Positions 4,970 to 10,859 of a DNA stretch of 10,859 bases are shown here, piece after piece (the first letter of the stretch is position 1; the number at the start of each line of letters is the position of its first letter). This DNA comes from Ruminiclostridium sp. (GTDB taxonomy: Bacteria > Bacillota > Clostridia > DSM-8532). A program made the position numbers and the translations under genes. Under the pieces are notes generated by a model. The model did no database searches. It saw only the letters and a list, made by a program, of their open reading frames with translations, and was not told the origin of the DNA. Location of the stretch: NCBI GenBank assembly GCA_003535195.1, contig DOHN01000121.1:14082-24940 (forward strand), given 5' to 3'.

Positions 4970-7147
4970 ATGAGTAAAATATTAGTATTGACAGAAAAGC
5001 CCTCCGTAGCCAGAGATATCGCTAAGGTATTAGGGTGCACCCAAAACAGCAGCGGCTGCATTGAAGGTCCCCGTTATGTTGTAACCTGGGCCTTAGGACA
5101 TTTAGTGACCCTGGCCGACCCTGATGTATATAATATGAAATATAAGACGTGGAACCTTGAGGACTTACCCATGCTCCCCAAAAAAATGGAGCTGGTGGTA
5201 ATAAAGGAGACCTCCCGCCAGTTTGGCATTGTAAGAAGTCTTTTGCACAGAAAGGACATCGATGGTCTTATCATTGCTACCGACGCGGGGCGGGAAGGCG
5301 AACTGGTGGCCCGGTGGATCATTGAAAAAGCCGGCTTCCAGAAGCCAATCCGCAGGTTATGGATCTCATCCCAGACCGATAAGGCCATTAAAGAGGGATT
5401 TCAGAACCTGAAGCCTTCCAAGGCCTACGACAATCTCTATGATTCGGCGCAAAGCAGGGCCGAAGCCGATTGGCTCATCGGACTCAATGTCACCCGTGCC
5501 CTTACCTGCAAATATAACGCCCAGCTCTCTGCCGGGAGGGTCCAGACCCCAACTTTAGCCATGATTGTAGCGCGTGAGAATGAAATCCGGAAATTCGTTC
5601 CCAAGGATTACTGGACCGTTGAAGCCACCCTAAAGGGTTTCCGCGCTCTGTGGCAGGACAAAAAAACCGGCCAAGCCCGCCTGTTTGATAAATCCCGGGC
5701 CGATGGCATCGTTTCAAAGGTTTTGGGGCAGACTGCCTCTGTTATAGAAGTCTCCCGGGACCCGAAAAAAGAATTGCCGCCTTTGGCCTATGACCTGACC
5801 GAGCTCCAGCGTGATGCCAATAATAAGTACGGGTATTCGGCTAAAAAGACCCTGTCTTTAATGCAGAGCCTTTATGAACGCCATAAGCTGGTCACTTATC
5901 CCCGTACCGATTCCCGCTATATCACCGATGACATCGTACCCACCCTGACCGAAAGATTGAAGGCCATTTCAATAGGTCCTTATATGAAGCCTGTTCAGGG
6001 CCTTTTGAAAAATCCGCTGAACATCACCAAACGTCTTGTTGATAACAGCAAGGTTACGGATCACCATGCCATTATTCCCACAGAGCAGTATGTTGACCTG
6101 TCAGCCTTAAACAGTGACGAGCGGCATATCTATGATCTGATAGTCAAGCGCTTTATTGCGGTATTGGGTTCCACCTTTGAATATGAGCAGACCACTGTCA
6201 AGATCGAAGCCTCAGGGGAACTGTTTACGGCCAGAGGGCGCATGATAAAGTCTCCCGGCTGGAAAAGCATCTATGAAGGCGATATGGACGATGATGACGA
6301 AGAAGGGTTCGATGAAAATAGGCGCCAGTCCCTTCCCCCGGTAATAAAAGGCAGTCAGGAAGCCATTCTTTCAGTGCGTGCAATAAATGGGAAGACCGCT
6401 CCGCCTAAGAGATTTACTGAGGCCACCCTGCTTTCGGCCATGGAGCATCCGGGAAAATATATGGACAATAAAGCGCTGAGAGAGGTGATCGAGGGTACCA
6501 GCGGACTGGGAACCCCGGCCACCAGGGCGGATATTATTGAAAAACTGTTTGATACCTTTTATGTGGAGAGGCACGGGAAAGAAATCGTGCCCACTTCTAA
6601 GGGCATTCAGCTTATAGATCTGGTTCCCCCCGATTTGAAATCCCCCGAGCTGACGGCAAAATGGGAACAAAATCTTTCCTCAATCAGCAAGGGGCAGGAT
6701 GATGCCCACGCATTTATCGCAAAAATGAGGAAGTATGCTGAAAGCCTGGTGGGTACCGTTATTTCAAGCAGCCATGTCTATAAGCATGAAAATGTCACCC
6801 GTGAAAAATGTGAGCAATGCGGAAAATACCTGCTGGAGGTCAACGGCAAAAGAGGCAAGATGCTGATCTGCCCCGACAGAGAATGCGGCTTTCGCAAAAA
6901 CATATCCCAGGCCTCTAACGCCAGATGTCCCGAATGTCATAAAAAAATGGAGATCCGCGGTGAGGGTGATGACAGAAGCTTTTACTGTTCCTGTGGCTAC
7001 CGGGAAAAGCTGTCTGTTTTTAAGAAGCGAAAGAGCGAGACTGTAAGTAAAAGGGATGTCCATCAGTTCCTGAGAAATCAGAACGCTGATACTCCCATTA
7101 ATTCCACCCTGGCAGAGGCACTGGCCAAGCTTAAAAACCAAAAATAG
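4970..7147 (+). CDS. topB: DNA topoisomerase III (type IA)
   Basis: This enzyme passes one DNA strand through a transient break in another, and mainly resolves replication and recombination intermediates. At 725 residues it matches the Bacillus/Clostridium TopB length. The Toprim domain opens the protein, with TEKPSVARDIA (E9) and TDAGREGE (D105, E109, E111). The 5'Y-CAP core has SAGRVQTP (187-194), the catalytic tyrosine in TYPRTDSRY (Y310) and DHHAIIPT (364-371), followed by GLGTPATRADIIEKL (512-526). A run of acidic residues (438-447) interrupts the core after SPGW. The C-terminus carries two four-Cys zinc ribbons: C614/C617 with C634/C639, and C653/C656 with C673/C675. The tail is basic then hydrophilic, without membrane segments. 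It has its own promoter and terminator, so it is monocistronic. Copies of topB are also common on conjugative elements; no other conjugation gene is visible here. Confidence 0.96.
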   Translation: MSKILVLTEKPSVARDIAKVLGCTQNSSGCIEGPRYVVTWALGHLVTLADPDVYNMKYKTWNLEDLPMLPKKMELVVIKETSRQFGIVRSLLHRKDIDGLIIATDAGREGELVARWIIEKAGFQKPIRRLWISSQTDKAIKEGFQNLKPSKAYDNLYDSAQSRAEADWLIGLNVTRALTCKYNAQLSAGRVQTPTLAMIVARENEIRKFVPKDYWTVEATLKGFRALWQDKKTGQARLFDKSRADGIVSKVLGQTASVIEVSRDPKKELPPLAYDLTELQRDANNKYGYSAKKTLSLMQSLYERHKLVTYPRTDSRYITDDIVPTLTERLKAISIGPYMKPVQGLLKNPLNITKRLVDNSKVTDHHAIIPTEQYVDLSALNSDERHIYDLIVKRFIAVLGSTFEYEQTTVKIEASGELFTARGRMIKSPGWKSIYEGDMDDDDEEGFDENRRQSLPPVIKGSQEAILSVRAINGKTAPPKRFTEATLLSAMEHPGKYMDNKALREVIEGTSGLGTPATRADIIEKLFDTFYVERHGKEIVPTSKGIQLIDLVPPDLKSPELTAKWEQNLSSISKGQDDAHAFIAKMRKYAESLVGTVISSSHVYKHENVTREKCEQCGKYLLEVNGKRGKMLICPDRECGFRKNISQASNARCPECHKKMEIRGEGDDRSFYCSCGYREKLSVFKKRKSETVSKRDVHQFLRNQNADTPINSTLAEALAKLKNQK

Positions 7148-7175
7148 TGCGATGATAACGAAACAGTACAGTGAC

Positions 7176-7213
7176 AAAAGACAATGGAAAATAAAATACC
7201 ATTGTCTTTTTTT
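7176..7213 (+). terminator. Rho-independent terminator of topB
   Basis: AAAAGACAATGG (7176-7187) and CCATTGTCTTTT (7199-7210) form a perfect 12-bp stem with an 11-base A-rich loop. The T-run is seven Ts (7207-7213). It begins 28 bases after the topB stop. Confidence 0.92.
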
Positions 7214-7225
7214 GTACTTTCCTGA

Positions 7226-7253
7226 ACGAACTCGCCTCATTTATCATATTATA
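7226..7253 (+). promoter_or_regulatory. Candidate promoter of the 84-residue protein, sporulation-sigma-like
   Basis: CATATTATA (7245-7253) fits the CATA-N3-TA form of -10 elements used by SigK in spore formers. An AC dinucleotide lies 17 bp upstream (7226-7227), as in the short SigK -35. The start of transcription would be near 7260, about 22 bases before the ATG. The same bases contain TATTAT, which could serve SigA, but no TTGACA-like -35 stands at the right distance. The elements are short, so this is a weak call. Confidence 0.35.
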
Positions 7254-7282
7254 TACAAGATAGACAACCTGGAGGTGAAAAG

Positions 7283-7537
7283 ATGAATAATCAGGGAATT
7301 GACGCTTTGGTTGAAGATTTAGTAATGGTTACGCAAGCTATATTGCAGTTAAATTTTATTTTATCGTTGATTCAGACAGAAATAGTAAGGCTGAGCTCTG
7401 AGGGCAATAACCAGGAACAAATTGACGCTTTAGTTCAAGACTCTTTTGTTGTTGCACAAGTTATACTACAGTTAACCATTATTTTAACGATGATTCAGGC
7501 AGAGATAGCAAGACTTAGTTCAGAAGATGCTGCATAA
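7283..7537 (+). CDS. Small acidic protein of two tandem 35-residue helical repeats
   Basis: I do not recognise this 84-residue protein. It is clearly a real gene: GGAGGTGA (7271-7278) is a near-perfect ribosome binding site whose GGAGG lies 7 bases before the ATG, and it sits between two terminators as a single-gene unit. Residues 6-40 and 47-81 are a tandem duplication, with 23 of 35 positions identical and most others conservative (IDALVEDLVMVTQAILQL versus IDALVQDSFVVAQVILQL). Each unit looks like one long amphipathic helix ending in RLSSE, so the chain could form a helical hairpin or coiled-coil oligomer. There is no Cys, Pro, Lys, Trp or Tyr; 11 acidic and 2 basic residues give a net charge near -9. 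No signal peptide is seen. The hydrophobic faces are long, but the acidic residues argue against a simple transmembrane helix. A structural or spore-related role is only a guess from the promoter. Confidence 0.85.
   Translation: MNNQGIDALVEDLVMVTQAILQLNFILSLIQTEIVRLSSEGNNQEQIDALVQDSFVVAQVILQLTIILTMIQAEIARLSSEDAA
7298..7525 (+). repeat. Tandem duplication inside the 84-residue gene
   Basis: Two 105-bp units, 7298-7402 and 7421-7525, lie 123 bp (41 codons) apart, both opening with ATTGACGCTTT and encoding I-D-A-L-V. Reading frame and reading direction are the same. Differences lie mostly at third positions or are conservative changes, which fits an old duplication kept under selection. Confidence 0.85.
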
Positions 7538-7602
7538 ATGGACAAACTTTAAAGAAACTTTATAACGGTAAAATGTGGTCAAGCTTTATTTACTAAACTT
7601 AC

Positions 7603-7631
7603 AAAAGGCTGCCCCAATGGGGCAGCCTTTT
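7603..7631. terminator. Bidirectional terminator between convergent genes
   Basis: AAAAGGCTGCCCC (7603-7615) and GGGGCAGCCTTTT (7619-7631) form a perfect 13-bp stem around AAT. The GC-rich core has an A-run on one side and a T-run on the other, so it can stop transcription from the 84-residue gene (plus) and from the oxidoreductase gene (minus), whose stop lies 25 bases away at 7656. The 65 bases between 7538 and 7602 hold nothing else that I recognise. Confidence 0.93.
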
Positions 7632-7655
7632 GCGTTATGGAGTATTCCGTTTATA

Positions 7656-10600
7656 TCAGTTATCCTTTGCCATTCTCTTGTAGGTTTCAAGCCTCTCACC
7701 AGCGTGCTTTTCAGCTGCCTGGAATAGCTCATCTGCAATTTCCGGGAAGGTTTTCTTCAAAGAGCTATAACGTACTTCATCTTTGATAAAGTCCTGGAAG
7801 CTCTTTGTAGGTTCCTTGGAGTCAAGGATAAACGGATTCTTGCCCTGTTCCTTAAGCTCAGGAACATAGCGCCACAGGTGCCAGTAGCCTGACTCAACGG
7901 CCAGTTTCTCTCTGGTCTGGGTCCTGGACATTCCGCCCTTGATGCCATGATTGATGCAAGGTGCATAAGCTATGATGAGGGACGGGCCCTTATGAGCCTC
8001 AGCCTCCTGGATCACCTTCATGAACTGATTCATGTTAGCGCCCATTGCAACCTGAGCAACATATACATAGCCGTATGTCGCAGCAATCATACCAAGGTCT
8101 TTCTTCTTGATGCGCTTTCCGGAGGCTGCAAATTTAGCAACAGCAGCGGTAGGTGTACTCTTGGAAGCCTGACCGCCGGTATTGGAGTAAATTTCGGTAT
8201 CGAACACCAGAACATTGACATCCTCGCCGGAAGCAAGAACATGGTCCAGTCCGCCGTATCCGATATCGTATGCCCAACCGTCTCCGCCGAGGATCCACTG
8301 GGATTTCTTGACGAAGTGGTCACGATTCTTGTTCAGGGCATCTACAACCTTGCCGCATTCCTCACAGCCGGGCTTGAAGTTATCCAGCGCGTCGCTGAGA
8401 GCCTTGGAAGCCTTCTTGGAGCCTTCGCCCTCATTCATATTAGAGAGCCAGTCCTGGGCTGCCGCCTTCAAATCGGCCGGGACATCCAGGTTGAGAAGCT
8501 TTCCAAGCTGCATTGCAATATTTTCACGAATCTGCTTAACGCCCAGCAGCATACCTAAACCGTACTCTGCATTATCTTCAAAGAGGGAGTTTGCCCAAGA
8601 AGGACCCTTTCCTTCCCTGTTGGCGCAGTAAACGGTAGCAGGAGCCGAACCGCCCCAGATGGAGGAGCATCCGGTTGCATTGGCAATCATCATGCGGTCG
8701 CCATAGAGCTGGGTAATAGCTTTGATATAAGGTGTTTCACCGCAGCCTGCGCAAGCACCGCTGAACTGGATCAGTGGCTGAGCAAACTGGCTGTTCTTTA
8801 CATTGGTCTTGGGTGCCAGATTATCCTTATATACAACATGCTTATCAGCATAGTTCCAGTTTGCGATCTCCTGTTCCTGGGTTTCCATAGGCTTCATTAC
8901 AAGAGCTTTTTCCTTAGCGGGACATACATCGGCACAGTTTCCGCAGCCTGTGCAATCCAATGTTGCTACCTGGATCTTGAACTCAAGACCCTTGAATTGA
9001 GGACCTGCTGCAGGGATTGTCACAAAACTTTCAGGAGCATTCTTCTTCTCTTCTGCATTGAGAACGAAAGGACGGATAGCCGCATGAGGGCATACCAGAG
9101 AGCACTGGTTGCACTGGATACAGTTCTTCGGCTGCCACTCGGGAACAGTGACCGCTACACCGCGTTTTTCAAAAGCGGAGGTACCGGTTGGGAAGGTTCC
9201 ATCCTCTATGCCCTTAAATGCGCTTACAGGAAGATCGTCGCCCTTCTGAGCATTCATGGGGTCAACAATTTTTCTGATAAATTCGGGTCTTCCCTCATTT
9301 TCTGCAACAAAAGCATCCTGAGCCTTTTTCCAGCTTTCAGGAACATTGATCTTGATCAGAGAGTTGATACCTCTGTCCACTGCGGCAAAGTTCATGTCAA
9401 GGATGGCCTGACCCTTTTTACCGTAAGAATGCACAATGGAATCCTTCAGGTACTTGACGGCTTCGTCAAGGGGCATCACATTGGCCAGCTTGAAGAAAGC
9501 GGATTGCATAATCATGTTTATACGGCTGCCGAGGCCAATCTCACGGCCGATATCAATTGCATTAATGGTATAGAAATTAATATCGTCGTTTGCAATCTTC
9601 CTCTTCACATCAGCAGGAAGTTTTTCATCAAGCTCTGCTTCATTCCACTGGCAGTTCAGCACGAAGGTGCCGCCCTTCTTCAATCCGTTTAAAAGGTCAT
9701 ATTTACCTACATAGGACTGATTATGGCAGGCAATATAATCGGCTTCGTCAATTAAGTATGTGGAACGAATCTTTGCCTTTCCAAAACGAAGGTGGGATAC
9801 CGTTACGCCGCCTGATTTCTTCGAGTCGTAGGAGAAATAGCCCTGAGCGTACATATCGGTGTGGTCACCGATAATCTTGATAGCCTGCTTGTTTGCACCA
9901 ACAGTACCATCTGAGCCCAAACCCCAGAACTTGCAGCGGATAGCGCCTTTGTCCTCGGTGTTGACGCTGGGTCCTAAAGGCAGAGAAAGGTGGGTAACAT
10001 CATCCACGATACCAACGGTGAATCCGTCTCTGGGATTCCCGGACTTAAGATTATCAAAAACAGAAATAATCTGATTGGGCTTGGTGTCCTTAGAACCCAG
10101 TCCATAACGTCCGCCGATGATAACAGGTTTATTTTCTGAACTATAATAGAGAGATCTAACATCAAGTGTAAGAGGATCAGCCGTAGCACCAGGCTCTTTT
10201 GTCATATTCAGAACAGCGATTCTCTTAACAGACTTGGGCATGGCTTCAAAGAAGTATTTTGAGGAGAAAGGCCTGTAAAGATGTACTTTTACAAGTCCAA
10301 CCTTTTCGCCCTTTGCTCTTAAGTAGTCTATAACCTCTTCACAGGTCTCGGTTACGGAACCCATTGCAACAATAACATTTTCAGCTTCAGGATCACCGTA
10401 ATAGGTAAAGGGCTTGTATTCACGTCCGGTAATTGCTGAAATTTGCTTCATGTAATCATTGACAATGTCCGGAACAGCGTCGTAATAAGAGTTGGAAGCC
10501 TCTCTTGCCTGGAAGAATATATCCGGGTTCTGTGCGGTACCGCGGGTAACCGGATGCTCGGGCTTCAAGGCGCGCTTTCTGAATGCATCTATAGCGTCCC

Positions 10601-10859
10601 AATCCACCATCTTTGCATAATCATCATAATCGATGACTTCAACTTTCTGAACTTCATGAGATGTTCTAAAGCCGTCAAAGAAGTTTAAAAAAGGAACCCT
10701 GCTCTTAATTGCTGACAAATGTGCTACGCCTGCAAGATCCATAACCTCCTGAACGCTTCCTTCGGCAAGCAGCGCAAAACCTGTTTGGCGTGTAGACATA
10801 ACGTCTGAGTGATCGCCGAAGATGGACAGCGCATGAGATGCCAAAGCACGTGCAGAAAC
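7656..10859 (-). CDS. nifJ: Pyruvate:ferredoxin (flavodoxin) oxidoreductase, 5' end beyond window
   Basis: This enzyme oxidises pyruvate with CoA to acetyl-CoA and CO2 and reduces ferredoxin; it is central to anaerobic energy metabolism and cytoplasmic. The frame is open to the right edge (first residues VSARALASHALSIFGDHSD). The 1067 residues present lack about 110 N-terminal ones of the usual ~1175-residue single-chain enzyme, so the apparent in-frame TTG at 10844 is not the start. Two ferredoxin-type clusters are complete: CIQCNQCSLVCP (from 580) and CTGCGNCADVCP (from 636). Proximal-cluster cysteines are C703 and C706 (GACAGCGE), C731 (ATGCSS) and C968 (APCINHG). The thiamine diphosphate site is GGDGWAYDIGYGG (D860) with FDTEIYSNTGGQ (886-897). 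All key residues are present, so it should be active. It is convergent with the 84-residue gene and stops 25 bases from the shared terminator. Its promoter is outside the window. Confidence 0.97.
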   Translation of the reverse strand, partial: VSARALASHALSIFGDHSDVMSTRQTGFALLAEGSVQEVMDLAGVAHLSAIKSRVPFLNFFDGFRTSHEVQKVEVIDYDDYAKMVDWDAIDAFRKRALKPEHPVTRGTAQNPDIFFQAREASNSYYDAVPDIVNDYMKQISAITGREYKPFTYYGDPEAENVIVAMGSVTETCEEVIDYLRAKGEKVGLVKVHLYRPFSSKYFFEAMPKSVKRIAVLNMTKEPGATADPLTLDVRSLYYSSENKPVIIGGRYGLGSKDTKPNQIISVFDNLKSGNPRDGFTVGIVDDVTHLSLPLGPSVNTEDKGAIRCKFWGLGSDGTVGANKQAIKIIGDHTDMYAQGYFSYDSKKSGGVTVSHLRFGKAKIRSTYLIDEADYIACHNQSYVGKYDLLNGLKKGGTFVLNCQWNEAELDEKLPADVKRKIANDDINFYTINAIDIGREIGLGSRINMIMQSAFFKLANVMPLDEAVKYLKDSIVHSYGKKGQAILDMNFAAVDRGINSLIKINVPESWKKAQDAFVAENEGRPEFIRKIVDPMNAQKGDDLPVSAFKGIEDGTFPTGTSAFEKRGVAVTVPEWQPKNCIQCNQCSLVCPHAAIRPFVLNAEEKKNAPESFVTIPAAGPQFKGLEFKIQVATLDCTGCGNCADVCPAKEKALVMKPMETQEQEIANWNYADKHVVYKDNLAPKTNVKNSQFAQPLIQFSGACAGCGETPYIKAITQLYGDRMMIANATGCSSIWGGSAPATVYCANREGKGPSWANSLFEDNAEYGLGMLLGVKQIRENIAMQLGKLLNLDVPADLKAAAQDWLSNMNEGEGSKKASKALSDALDNFKPGCEECGKVVDALNKNRDHFVKKSQWILGGDGWAYDIGYGGLDHVLASGEDVNVLVFDTEIYSNTGGQASKSTPTAAVAKFAASGKRIKKKDLGMIAATYGYVYVAQVAMGANMNQFMKVIQEAEAHKGPSLIIAYAPCINHGIKGGMSRTQTREKLAVESGYWHLWRYVPELKEQGKNPFILDSKEPTKSFQDFIKDEVRYSSLKKTFPEIADELFQAAEKHAGERLETYKRMAKDN

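Noticed and set aside
6764..7240. Minus-strand 158-codon frame over the end of topB
   Set aside because: It starts inside the topB terminator region and runs antisense to the zinc ribbons, with no ribosome binding site or recognisable motif.
8838..9692. Plus-strand open frame of 284 codons opposite the oxidoreductase gene
   Set aside because: It is antisense to the highly conserved iron-sulphur part of the oxidoreductase, has no ribosome binding site, and its Cys/Leu-rich translation resembles no protein. The same applies to the plus-strand frames at 7947-8558 and 8215-8631.
1..10859. CRISPR array, tRNA, rRNA or known riboswitch
   Set aside because: No regularly spaced direct repeats and no cloverleaf, rRNA or recognisable aptamer sequence were found on either strand by eye; faint structures could be missed without covariance search.

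Overview
The window looks like chromosomal DNA from an anaerobic, low-to-moderate GC Firmicute of the Clostridia type. The evidence is strong Shine-Dalgarno sequences (GGAGGTGA, AAGGAG), consensus-like sigma-A promoters with extended -10 elements, intrinsic terminators, a single-chain pyruvate:ferredoxin oxidoreductase, and a TopB of Bacillus/Clostridium length. No rRNA, tRNA, CRISPR array, intact insertion sequence or plasmid function is visible.

Left part (1-4321): a divergent locus. On the minus strand lie a sugar-type ABC permease (RbsC/XylH class) and, after it, the first 157 residues of its RbsA/MglA-class ATPase, which runs off the left edge. Divergently on the plus strand lie a ROK-family repressor and an M24 'aminopeptidase P/creatinase-fold' protein. 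The 370-bp intergenic region has a good promoter on each strand, three ATTTGTT motifs in the transporter leader, and a perfect 7+7 inverted repeat (CAACAAA/TTTGTTG) touching the regulator's -35. The simplest model is a ROK repressor controlling both transcripts, an importer, and an enzyme acting on the imported compound. The M24 protein has lost three of its five usual metal ligands, so it is probably not an ordinary metallopeptidase and the imported substrate is open.

Middle (4322-4969): a scar-like stretch without a convincing intact gene. It starts with two overlapping hairpins that share one arm and an 11-bp direct repeat. Next come two minus-strand reading frames that look like gene remnants: one ends in the palindrome, and the other lacks a start and is cut off at the start of topB. 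The promoter of topB lies inside the second remnant.

Right part (4970-10859): topB (DNA topoisomerase III) with its own promoter and terminator. It is followed by a monocistronic 84-residue acidic protein made of two near-identical 35-residue helical repeats, with a very strong ribosome binding site and a CATA-N3-TA promoter element. A bidirectional terminator then separates it from the convergent pyruvate:ferredoxin oxidoreductase gene (nifJ/por), whose first ~110 codons lie beyond the right edge.
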